This document shows, piece after piece, positions 1-6,142 of a stretch of 8,215 nucleotides of DNA (its first letter is position 1; each line of letters starts with the position of its first letter). This DNA comes from Clostridiales bacterium (GTDB taxonomy: Bacteria; Bacillota; Clostridia; Christensenellales; Aristaeellaceae). Under the pieces are notes generated by a model. It was not told the DNA's origin, made no database searches, and saw only the letters and a list, made by a program, of their open reading frames with translations. The translations under genes and the position numbers were made by a program. The stretch spans positions 1 to 8,215 of the forward strand of contig JAAZBR010000091.1 in the NCBI GenBank assembly GCA_012513735.1, written 5' to 3'.

Positions 1-1
1 C

Positions 2-112
2 AATGTGCAGCGGAATAGCCAGACCCAGGGATACGGCAGGGGTGGCCGCAGGAACACCGATGTGGGTAGTAGTACCCCTGCGCAGGGGCGTCCCGGCCGG
101 AACCGCAAGTAG
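2..112 (+). CDS. C-terminal tail of an unidentified protein (5' end outside window)
   Basis: Reading from base 2 there are 36 codons open to a TAG at 110-112. The encoded tail is rich in Gly, Arg, Gln and Asn and ends GRPGRNRK, so it is basic, low in complexity and probably disordered. Tails like this occur on RNA helicases, ribonucleases and penicillin-binding proteins, but no domain is visible and I do not assign a function. Support for it being real comes from its position: the stop falls just before a terminator hairpin (123-148) that also serves the leftward rhodanese genes, as expected for two converging units. The alternative is that the first 120 bases are non-coding. Confidence 0.5.
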   Translation, partial: NVQRNSQTQGYGRGGRRNTDVGSSTPAQGRPGRNRK

Positions 113-115
113 AGC

Positions 116-148
116 TATAAAAAGGCCCGCAGCTTTTACTGCGGGCCT
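116..148 (-). terminator. Rho-independent terminator of the rhodanese operon
   Basis: A perfect 10-bp stem, AGGCCCGCAG (123-132) with CTGCGGGCCT (139-148), closes a 6-base loop. Read leftward it is followed by TTTTATA (122 down to 116), a usable U tract, and it sits 21 bases past the stop of the lipoprotein gene. Read rightward there is no T run after the stem, so it would be a weaker terminator for the gene ending at 112. Confidence 0.8.
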
Positions 149-169
149 GCAGAGCCTGCCAAAGATTTT

Positions 170-619
170 CTACTTCACTACCCCGTAGGGCCAGCCGCTG
201 ATGCCGCCAAAATCATACACCGCAGTGTAGCCCATGGCCACCAGCTTCTGTGCCGCCTGGCGGCTGCGGTTGCCGGACCGGCAATAGACCAAAATTTCAG
301 CGTCCAGGTCGGGAAGCAAGGCAGGCCGCGCGGCACCGATCTGCTCGTTGGGCAGCAGCAAGGCGCCTTGAATGTGGCCGCTGTCATACTCACCTTGTGT
401 GCGTACATCCAGCACGATCACGGAATCACCCGAATCCATGCGCTCCTTGGCTTGCTGAGGGCTGATCTTATGATACTCGGCAACGGCAGCAGGCGCTTCC
501 GCCGCAGGTGTCTTGGTGGCAGTGGCCGGTGCGGGGGTGGCTGCAGGCTGAGGGGTGGTGCAGGCACTTAGCAACAGGATCAACGCAAGCAGGGAAACTA
601 ACAGTGCGCTTTTTTTCAT
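170..619 (-). CDS. rhodanese-like lipoprotein
   Basis: Predicted 149-residue exported sulfurtransferase. Residues 1-20 form a lipoprotein signal: MKK, a Leu/Ile-rich core, then lipobox LSAC with Cys20 as the lipidated residue. Residues 21-47 are an Ala/Pro/Thr-rich linker of the sort that tethers a domain to the membrane. Residues 48-149 form one rhodanese domain with LDVRT (70-74), EY..GHI (77-83) and active-site loop CRSGNRS starting at Cys113, the residue expected to carry the persulfide. The family moves sulfane sulfur to thiol acceptors; the natural donor here is unknown. The start ATG lies 3 bases after the stop of the upstream rhodanese gene, and its G-rich ribosome binding site lies inside that gene's end, so the two are co-transcribed and probably translationally coupled. 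Confidence 0.88.
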   Translation of the reverse strand: MKKSALLVSLLALILLLSACTTPQPAATPAPATATKTPAAEAPAAVAEYHKISPQQAKERMDSGDSVIVLDVRTQGEYDSGHIQGALLLPNEQIGAARPALLPDLDAEILVYCRSGNRSRQAAQKLVAMGYTAVYDFGGISGWPYGVVK

Positions 620-622
620 GGC

Positions 623-970
623 TCAGGCCCCCCGGCCGAATGAGCCGCTCTCCACATGGCCGCGGTAACCCCCGATACCGCCTATGTTGACCACCCTGGC
701 GTAACCCCTCTTGAGCAGCGCACGACAGGCCATGCCGCTGCGGGCGCCCGACAGGCAGTAGACGTACAAGGGGGCTTGTTTGTCAGGCAGAGCCTTTTCA
801 GCAAGGGACAACTCATCCAAAGGCAGGTTCAGGCTGCCGGGCAGGTGTCCCTGGCGGTATTCCTCCCGGGTACGCACATCCACCAGCCTGATGGCCGGGT
901 TGTGGCCGGCCTCCTTCACGCCCTGCTCCATCGGCAGGCTTTCACACTTGGTTCCAAACAGATTAAACAC
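623..970 (-). CDS. cytosolic single-domain rhodanese
   Basis: A 115-residue protein with no signal peptide, made almost wholly of one rhodanese domain: LVDVRT (29-34), EEY..GHLPG (36-45), and active-site loop CLSGARS with Cys72. The size matches GlpE/PspE-type single-domain sulfurtransferases. The start is GTG at 970-968: an in-frame TAG lies three codons upstream (979-977), which rules out a longer form, and GAGGAGG precedes the GTG by about 10 bases. It is the first gene of a two-gene leftward operon with the lipoprotein rhodanese. The shared DVRT...EY...GH...G...LP pattern suggests the two arose from a related domain, but their active-site loops differ (CLSGARS here, CRSGNRS there), so substrate preference may differ. 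Together they would give the cell one sulfurtransferase on each side of the membrane. Confidence 0.88.
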   Translation of the reverse strand: MFNLFGTKCESLPMEQGVKEAGHNPAIRLVDVRTREEYRQGHLPGSLNLPLDELSLAEKALPDKQAPLYVYCLSGARSGMACRALLKRGYARVVNIGGIGGYRGHVESGSFGRGA

Positions 971-1005
971 TTCGTTCTATCCTCCTCATGCCTTTTGGCA
1001 AGGGA

Positions 1006-1031
1006 ATTATACACACAGATGCGGTTTTCAA
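1006..1031 (-). promoter_or_regulatory. candidate promoter of the rhodanese operon
   Basis: On the minus strand a perfect TATAAT (1011-1006) lies about 36 bases ahead of the GTG start. The best upstream match, TTGAAA (1031-1026), is only 14 bases away, shorter than the usual 16-18, so the -35 is poor and an activator may be needed. The -10 assignment is reasonable and the -35 is uncertain. Confidence 0.45.
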
Positions 1032-1033
1032 AC

Positions 1034-1062
1034 GCTGCCCCGTACCCAGGATGGTGTATACT
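1034..1062 (+). promoter_or_regulatory. candidate promoter of the two-component operon
   Basis: TATACT (1057-1062) lies about 35 bases ahead of the regulator start. The hexamer 17 bases upstream (1034-1039, GCTGCC) is a poor -35. The two divergent -10 regions form an inverted repeat, TATACAC (1008-1014) with GTGTATA (1054-1060), so both promoters face away from the same roughly 40 bases. Confidence 0.35.
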
Positions 1063-1097
1063 CACGGAAAAGCGGTACAGATCTCAGGGAGGTTGGC

Positions 1098-1793
1098 ATG
1101 CCTAAAATGCTTATTGCGGATGATAACGCACAGATTACCTCGGTGCTGGCCGAATACGGCAAGCAGGAGGGATACGAGGTGCTGGTGGCCCGGGATGGCC
1201 AGCAGGCGCTGGATCTGTTCACCCAACAACAGCCCGATGTGGTGCTGCTGGATGTGATGATGCCCCGGGTGGATGGCTTTGAGGTGTGCCGCACCATCCG
1301 TAAAATTTCGGACACGCCGGTGATCATGATCACAGCCCGGGGTGAAGATTTTGAAAAAATCATGGGGCTGGACATCGGCGCGGACGACTACATTGTCAAG
1401 CCCTTCTCGCCTGGGGAGGTCATGGCCCGGGTGCGCTCCGTGCTGCGGCGCATGACCCGGGCAGACAGCTCGGCACGCCAGGTAAAGGAAATCGGTGGGT
1501 TGATCGTGGACCTGGACAACTATCGTGCCTCCATCGACGGCCAGGCCATTGCGCTAACCAAAAAGGAGCTGGAGCTGCTGTGGACCCTGTTTTCAAACCC
1601 CGGCCGGGTGCACACCCGGGAGAACCTGCTCAACAGCCTGTGGGGATATGATTATTTCGGCGACAGCCGCACGGTAGATTCCCACATCAAACGCCTGCGC
1701 GCCAAACTGGACAGGCATGACCACGCCGGCTGGGAGATCAAAACCATCTGGGGCGTAGGCTATTCCTTTGAGGTGACAGGCGATGAAGCATAG
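1098..1793 (+). CDS. OmpR/PhoB-family response regulator
   Basis: A 231-residue DNA-binding response regulator. The receiver domain (about 3-118) has the acidic pair D8/D9, phospho-acceptor D52 in LLDVMMP, T79 and the conserved K101 in KPF. The C-terminal winged-helix domain (about 132-228) has the recognition helix RTVDSHIKRLRAKL (191-204) and the closing GVGYSFE (219-225). The start ATG at 1098 is chosen over upstream in-frame codons because GGGAGG (1087-1092) stands 5 bases before it and the protein then begins with the family-typical MPKMLIADD. The gene overlaps the histidine kinase by 11 bases, so the pair is translationally coupled and surely works together. Its targets are unknown; self-regulation and control of the divergent rhodanese operon are natural guesses. 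Confidence 0.95.
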   Translation: MPKMLIADDNAQITSVLAEYGKQEGYEVLVARDGQQALDLFTQQQPDVVLLDVMMPRVDGFEVCRTIRKISDTPVIMITARGEDFEKIMGLDIGADDYIVKPFSPGEVMARVRSVLRRMTRADSSARQVKEIGGLIVDLDNYRASIDGQAIALTKKELELLWTLFSNPGRVHTRENLLNSLWGYDYFGDSRTVDSHIKRLRAKLDRHDHAGWEIKTIWGVGYSFEVTGDEA

Positions 1794-3255
1794 CATTGCC
1801 AGCCGCCTGGCGCTGGGATTTTTGGTACTGCTGGTGCTGTTTGCCCTGGCTGTGGGCGTCCTTTTCACAGCGCTGCTGTCCAGCCATACCCTTCGCGCTA
1901 AAAAGGAGGAGATGAGCGCACAGGCCGCCGCCATCGCCGCCTCCCTGGCTGCGCCCAGTACGGAGCAGAATGCCGATACCACGCCACGTGGTCGTGGCGC
2001 CGGACGGGGGCAGGGCAGCCCAGGCGGGCCGTGGGGCGGCGGCACCGGCGCCACTTTGCGCCTGCTGGACGCTGTGACGGCAGGCAACGCCTGGGTGGTG
2101 GATGAAAACCTGCAGTTGATCACCGGCGGCCAGGGCCAGCGCACCTACCAGTATACAGACCTTCCCCCTGCCGCAGAACAGTTGGTGAAGGAGGCGTTCG
2201 AGGGCAAGGAAGCTTTCAGCGAGGGCTTCAGCGACCTGCTGCAAACCCCCACCCTAACGCTGGCCCGGCCCCTATACGCCGGGGAGCAGGTGACAGGCGC
2301 GCTGCTGCTGCATGCCCCAGTTGCCGGGCTGCGCAACGCCAGCACCCAAGGCCTGCTGCTGCTCCTGTACGCCATGGGGGCAGCGCTGGTGCTGTCCCTG
2401 CTGCTGGGGGCGCTGCTGGCCCGCTGGATGGTCCGTCCCCTCAGCAGCATGCGGGATACTGCGCTTCAGCTTGCAGGGGGCGACTACGCCGCCCGCACGG
2501 GCATCCTCAGAGCAGATGAGATCGGCCAATTGGCTGCCTCCATGGACATCCTGGGCCAGCGCCTGCAGGAGGCCAAGGAACGGGATACCCAATTGGAGCA
2601 GATGCGCCGGGACTTTGTGGCCAACATCTCCCACGAGCTGCGTACACCCGTCACGGTGATCCGGGGGTCGCTGGAGGCCCTCCACGACGGGGTGGTGAAG
2701 GCGCCCCGGCAGGTAGCCGAGTACCACGGCCAGATGCTGCTGGAAATCCAGGGCCTGGAGCGGCTGGTGAATGACCTGCTGGACTTGTCCCGGCTGCAGA
2801 GCGCCGACTTCCAGATGGAAATGGAGGAGCTGAATCTGTGCGAGGTGATCAGCGACGCGGTGCGCAGCGCCAGGCAATTGGCCCTGAAAAAGGGCGTGGA
2901 AATCATCACCGATTTGGACTGCGGCTTGCTGCGCTGCAGGGGCGACTACAGCCGGCTGAGGCAGATGCTGCTGATCGTGCTGCAAAATGCAGTCAAGTTT
3001 TCGCCGGCAAATGGCCAGGTCGGCATCCGACTGAAGGAGGGATCTCTCCAGGTATATGACCAGGGGCCGGGCATTCAGCCGGACGATCTGCCTCACATTT
3101 TTGACCGATTTTATAAGGCGCGTACCCAGCAAAATCAGGAGGGCAGCGGCCTGGGCCTGGCCATCGCCGGGCAGATTGCCCGGCGGCACGGCATTGCGCT
3201 TTCCGCGGGCAACCAGCCCGGGGGCGGGGCTTGCTTTACCTTCCGTCTGCCATAG
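1783..3255 (+). CDS. membrane sensor histidine kinase
   Basis: A 490-residue sensor kinase in the usual BaeS/PhoR layout: membrane helix 1 (about 9-32), extracytoplasmic sensor region (33-189), membrane helix 2 (about 190-213), HAMP linker (214-266), dimerisation/phospho-acceptor helix with NISHELRTP and His284, then an ATPase domain with N box (N402 in LQNAVKFSP), G1 (DQGPG, 426-430), F box (FDRFYK, 440-445) and G2 (GSGLGL, 454-459). All catalytic motifs are intact. GAGGTGA (1770-1776), six bases ahead, sits inside the regulator gene as its ribosome binding site. The sensor region is odd: residues 68-88 are a Gly/Arg/Pro-rich stretch that looks disordered, and there is no recognisable PAS or Cache motif. 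The signal sensed is unknown. Confidence 0.95.
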   Translation: MKHSIASRLALGFLVLLVLFALAVGVLFTALLSSHTLRAKKEEMSAQAAAIAASLAAPSTEQNADTTPRGRGAGRGQGSPGGPWGGGTGATLRLLDAVTAGNAWVVDENLQLITGGQGQRTYQYTDLPPAAEQLVKEAFEGKEAFSEGFSDLLQTPTLTLARPLYAGEQVTGALLLHAPVAGLRNASTQGLLLLLYAMGAALVLSLLLGALLARWMVRPLSSMRDTALQLAGGDYAARTGILRADEIGQLAASMDILGQRLQEAKERDTQLEQMRRDFVANISHELRTPVTVIRGSLEALHDGVVKAPRQVAEYHGQMLLEIQGLERLVNDLLDLSRLQSADFQMEMEELNLCEVISDAVRSARQLALKKGVEIITDLDCGLLRCRGDYSRLRQMLLIVLQNAVKFSPANGQVGIRLKEGSLQVYDQGPGIQPDDLPHIFDRFYKARTQQNQEGSGLGLAIAGQIARRHGIALSAGNQPGGGACFTFRLP

Positions 3256-3295
3256 GGTGCCTTGTATTTGCCCTGCACTTACGGCCTGCCGGTTG

Positions 3296-3324
3296 TGGAT
3301 ATTTTGCCAGGAAAGGGCTATGAT
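3296..3324 (+). promoter_or_regulatory. candidate promoter of serC-serA
   Basis: TGGATA (3296-3301, 4 of 6 to TTGACA), a 17-base spacer and TATGAT (3319-3324, 5 of 6 to TATAAT) lie 33 bases ahead of the serC start. AGGGAGG (3345-3351) is the ribosome binding site, 5 bases from the ATG. I see no convincing terminator between the kinase stop (3255) and this promoter, so some read-through is possible. Confidence 0.5.
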
Positions 3325-3356
3325 AACAGGCATCATTCACATGTAGGGAGGTTTTC

Positions 3357-4448
3357 ATGCAGCGCGTGTACAACTTTTCGGCCGGCCCCTCCATGCTTCC
3401 GCTTTCTGTGCTGGAGCGTGCGGCCAGGGAGCTGGTGAACTACGGCGAAGCCGGCATGAGCGTGATGGAGATGAGCCACCGCTCCCCTGAATACGAGGCC
3501 ATTCTCTTCGGCGCACGGGATAGCTTGCAGCGCATATTGCAGATTCCCGACAACTACAAGATTTTGTTTTTGCAGGGCGGAGCCAGCACCCAGTTTGCAG
3601 CGGTGTGCTATAACCTGCTGAATGGCTCCGGCAAGGCAGACTATGTGGTGACGGGCCAGTTCTCCAAGAAGGCCATGCAGGAGGCCCAGAAGTACGGCGA
3701 CATCCGCGTGGCCGCCTCCTCGGAAGACCGCAATAACACCTACATCCCGGCGCTCAGCGCAAAGGATTTTCGGCCCGATGCCGATTATGTGCACATCTGC
3801 CTCAACAATACCATTTACGGCACCCGCTATCATACTATTCCAGATACCGGCGGCATCCCGCTGGTGGCGGACGTGTCCAGCTGCATCCTGTCGGAGCCGC
3901 TGGACATCGCCCGCTTCGGCGTGGTGTATGCAGGCGCGCAGAAGAACGTGGGCCCGGCAGGCCTGACCATCGTAATCGTCAGGGACGACCTGCTGGGTAA
4001 AGCCCGCAAGGACACCCCCGCCATGCTCAACTGGCAGCTTATGGCCGAAAACGACAGCATGTACAACACGCCTCCCTGCTACGCCATCTACATGGCCGGG
4101 CTGGTGTTTGAGTGGCTGGAGAAAGAGGTTGGCGGCCTGGAGGCCATGGCCAGCCTGAATCAGCAGAAGGCTGCTGTGCTCTACGACTACCTGGACGGGC
4201 AAAACTACTACCTGGCCCCCGCCGAAAAGCCCTACCGGTCGCTCATGAATGTGACCTTCAAAACCGGCGATGAGGAGCTGGACAAGCAGTTTGCCAAGCA
4301 GGCGGCCGCGGCCGGTTTCAAGAACATCAAGGGCCACCGGTCGGTGGGGGGCATGCGGGCCTCCATTTACAACGCCATGCCCCGGGAGGGTGTAGAGAAA
4401 CTGGTCCGCTTCATGGCGCAGTTTGCAGACGCCCATCCCAAGGCCTGA
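3357..4448 (+). CDS. serC: phosphoserine aminotransferase SerC
   Basis: A 363-residue PLP enzyme converting 3-phosphohydroxypyruvate plus glutamate to O-phosphoserine plus 2-oxoglutarate in the cytosol, the second step of serine synthesis. The length fits the family (about 360). Visible signatures: N-terminal YNFSAGPSMLP (5-15), HRSPEY (41-46), the phosphate/cofactor loop QGGASTQF (73-80), the PLP lysine K196 in AGAQKNVGPAG (192-202), and C-terminal GHRSVGGMRASIYNAMP (326-342). In some bacteria SerC also acts in pyridoxal phosphate synthesis. It is first in a two-gene operon with serA, 16 bases apart, which settles the pathway. The start has a strong AGGGAGG site. Confidence 0.97.
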   Translation: MQRVYNFSAGPSMLPLSVLERAARELVNYGEAGMSVMEMSHRSPEYEAILFGARDSLQRILQIPDNYKILFLQGGASTQFAAVCYNLLNGSGKADYVVTGQFSKKAMQEAQKYGDIRVAASSEDRNNTYIPALSAKDFRPDADYVHICLNNTIYGTRYHTIPDTGGIPLVADVSSCILSEPLDIARFGVVYAGAQKNVGPAGLTIVIVRDDLLGKARKDTPAMLNWQLMAENDSMYNTPPCYAIYMAGLVFEWLEKEVGGLEAMASLNQQKAAVLYDYLDGQNYYLAPAEKPYRSLMNVTFKTGDEELDKQFAKQAAAAGFKNIKGHRSVGGMRASIYNAMPREGVEKLVRFMAQFADAHPKA

Positions 4449-4464
4449 CAAGAGAAGGTTCGAT

Positions 4465-5625
4465 ATGAAAGAGATCATGCTGCTCAATAAAATTGCCCAG
4501 GTAGGGCTGGAGGTTTTTTCCCCGGACATGTACCAATTGAGCGCCGAGGCCGCCGACCCGGCCGGCATTCTGGTGCGCTCCGCCGATATGCACAGCTATG
4601 ACCTGAACCCCGCACTGCGCGCCATCGCGCGGGCGGGAGCGGGTGTCAACAACATCCCCCTGCCCCGCTGTACTCAGGCCGGCATCGTAGTGTTCAACAC
4701 GCCGGGGGGCAACGCCAACAGCGTCAAGGAGCTGACGGTGCTTGCCCTGCTGCTGGCCTCCCGGAATGTGCTGGGCGGCATCAACTGGGTGAAGGGATTG
4801 GCCGGCCAGCCGGACATCGCCAAGCAGGTGGAAGCCGGCAAGAGCGCCTTTGCAGGCCAGGAGCTGCTGCACCGCAGCCTGGGTGTGGTGGGCCTGGGGG
4901 CCGTAGGGGGCGCCGTAGCCAACGCGGCGCTATCCCTTGGCATGGACGTGATGGGCTATGACCCTGGGCTGTCCATCGACGCCGCCTGGCAGCTTTCCCG
5001 CAACATCGGCCACGCCAGCGGACCTGAGGAGGTCTGCCGCCAGGCCGACTATATCAGCCTTCATGTGCCCTCCACCCCCCAGACCAAGGGCATGATCAAC
5101 ACCCGCAGCCTGTCCCAGATGAAGGACGGGGTGCGGCTGATCAACATGGCCCGTGCCGACCTGGTGGTGGAAGAAGATATCAAGCAGGCGCTGGATACGG
5201 GCAAGCTGGCCTGCTATGTCACAGACTTTCCCACCGACGGCCTGGTGGGGTATAAAAACGTCATCGCCATCCCCCATCTGGGCGCCTCCACCGAGGAGGC
5301 GGAGGATAACTGCGCCGTAATGGCTGCCCGACAGCTCAAGGAATATTTGGAAAACGGCAACATCCGCAACAGCGTCAACTTCCCCGACGTCAGCATGCCC
5401 CATGTGGGCGAGGCGCGCATCTGCATCCTGCACCGCAATGTGCCCAACATGCTGGCGCAGTTCTCTACCAAACTGGGTGAAATCGGCATCAACATCGAGA
5501 ACATGCTCAACCGCTCCCGCGATGAGGTGGCCTATACCATGATCGAGCTGCGCAACCAGCCCCCGGCCAGCGTACACGATGCGCTGCGGGCCATTGAGGG
5601 CGTCATCCGGGTGACAATATACTGA
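4465..5625 (+). CDS. serA: D-3-phosphoglycerate dehydrogenase with ACT domain
   Basis: A 386-residue NAD-dependent 2-hydroxyacid dehydrogenase, by context the enzyme oxidising 3-phosphoglycerate to 3-phosphohydroxypyruvate. Substrate domain about 1-100 with ARAGAGVNNI (55-64); NAD fold with GLGAVG (143-148); active-site Arg230 in NMARADLV; His271 in PHLGAST. The third catalytic position is Asp258 in DFPTDG, where the Escherichia coli enzyme has Glu in DVFPTEP, and the loop is one residue shorter. Residues about 318-386 form an ACT domain, the usual site for serine feedback. The start ATG at 4465 is preferred to one at 4423, which lies inside serC; GAGAAGG (4452-4458) precedes it by 6 bases. 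The short form has no second regulatory domain. Another 2-hydroxyacid substrate is possible but less likely beside serC. Confidence 0.93.
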   Translation: MKEIMLLNKIAQVGLEVFSPDMYQLSAEAADPAGILVRSADMHSYDLNPALRAIARAGAGVNNIPLPRCTQAGIVVFNTPGGNANSVKELTVLALLLASRNVLGGINWVKGLAGQPDIAKQVEAGKSAFAGQELLHRSLGVVGLGAVGGAVANAALSLGMDVMGYDPGLSIDAAWQLSRNIGHASGPEEVCRQADYISLHVPSTPQTKGMINTRSLSQMKDGVRLINMARADLVVEEDIKQALDTGKLACYVTDFPTDGLVGYKNVIAIPHLGASTEEAEDNCAVMAARQLKEYLENGNIRNSVNFPDVSMPHVGEARICILHRNVPNMLAQFSTKLGEIGINIENMLNRSRDEVAYTMIELRNQPPASVHDALRAIEGVIRVTIY

Positions 5626-5698
5626 CGGCCTGTACCAAGAGCACAATCGCGCAAACAGCAAAGTCAGAAAAGATGCAATGGATCTGAACAAGGTGCTC

Positions 5699-5738
5699 TG
5701 TCCCCGCAAGAAAGCAACCTGCGGGGACATTCCTTTTG
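5699..5738 (+). terminator. Rho-independent terminator of serC-serA
   Basis: A 10-bp perfect stem, TGTCCCCGCA (5699-5708) with TGCGGGGACA (5720-5729), has an 11-base loop and is followed by TTCCTTTT. It lies about 75 bases past the serA stop. The T run is broken by CC, so the strength is moderate. Confidence 0.72.
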
Positions 5739-5802
5739 CCTGGTGACAAAACAATAACCGATCAGCGAAAGGTGTTTTACCTTCTCTGACATAGGGTAGA
5801 TT

Positions 5803-5870
5803 CATGCTATGGAGGAAAGCCGGCCATTGCTTCGCCGGACTTGATCCTCCGCACCAAGCATGTGAAGGAG
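5803..5870 (+). promoter_or_regulatory. structured leader of the CPAC protein gene
   Basis: Three nested helices stack into one long hairpin: CATGCT (5803-5808) with AGCATG (5857-5862), GGAGGA (5811-5816) with TCCTCC (5845-5850), and CCGGC (5820-5824) with GCCGG (5834-5838). Two bases after it comes the Shine-Dalgarno sequence GAAGGAG (5864-5870). CTCC at 5847-5850 can pair either with the upstream helix or with GGAG of that ribosome binding site, so two folds with different translation outcomes are possible. The same stretch is an open frame of 23 codons from ATG 5804 to TAA 5875. A weak -10, TAGATT (5797-5802), lies just upstream with no good -35. I do not recognise a known riboswitch class. 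The helices are seen; the switching is inferred. Confidence 0.4.
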
Positions 5871-5881
5871 TATAACCGACC

Positions 5882-6142
5882 ATGGCCCAAATCACCCTGT
5901 ATCACTTTGAAGGCTGCCCCGCCTGTGGGGACGCCAAACGTTGGATCCGCGAATTGCAGAAGGAGAAGCCGGAGTTGGCCAAAGCCCCTCTCCGGATGAT
6001 AGACGTCCACCAGACCCCCGACTTCAAGGCCCCCGCTCCCTTTATGTATGTACCCACCTTCTTTGTGGATGACCGCAAGGTGCTGGAAGGCAACGTCAGC
6101 AAGGACAAGATAGAATACCTGATGCGGTCAGCGCTGCAGTAA
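5882..6142 (+). CDS. small thioredoxin/glutaredoxin-fold CPAC protein
   Basis: An 86-residue cytosolic protein with a redox pair C12-P-A-C15 right after the first strand (ITLYHFEGC), a helix (17-28), and a cis-proline candidate P58 in YVPTFFVDD, the order expected for a glutaredoxin-sized thioredoxin fold. The length fits glutaredoxins or NrdH-like proteins (75-90). CPAC is not the CPYC of classical glutaredoxins or the WCGPC of thioredoxins, so the reducing partner and substrate are not clear; it may be a disulfide reductase or a thiol carrier. The ribosome binding site GAAGGAG is about 11 bases upstream, a little far. It appears to stand alone: the serine operon terminates before it and an inverted-repeat element begins at its stop codon. 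Confidence 0.8.
   Translation: MAQITLYHFEGCPACGDAKRWIRELQKEKPELAKAPLRMIDVHQTPDFKAPAPFMYVPTFFVDDRKVLEGNVSKDKIEYLMRSALQ

Noticed and set aside
75..88. Perfect 14-base palindrome CCCCTGCGCAGGGG
   Set aside because: It lies within the probable coding tail of the first gene with no T run or partner site; chance is enough in GC-rich DNA.
780..1097. Upstream extension of the response regulator
   Set aside because: The extra residues are the antisense of the rhodanese gene; the ATG at 1098 has a good ribosome binding site and gives the normal family N terminus.
2272..3336. Long leftward open frame opposite the histidine kinase
   Set aside because: It is a mirror of the kinase reading frame, rich in Gln, His and Ala with no family motif and no ribosome binding site.
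4423..4464. Earlier start for serA inside serC
   Set aside because: The 14 added residues match no family member, and GAGAAGG is placed correctly for the ATG at 4465.
3333..4568. Long leftward open frame opposite serC
   Set aside because: It is antisense to a clear serC/serA start, has no recognisable domain, and follows from the GC-rich codon use of the true gene.
5638..5699. Inverted repeat AGAGCAC / GTGCTCT after serA
   Set aside because: It is only 7 bp with a 48-base loop and overlaps the better terminator stem, so it is likely chance.
4930..5895. Leftward open frame opposite serA reaching into the gap
   Set aside because: It overlaps a well-supported gene and its terminator, and the part in the gap shows no protein-like pattern.
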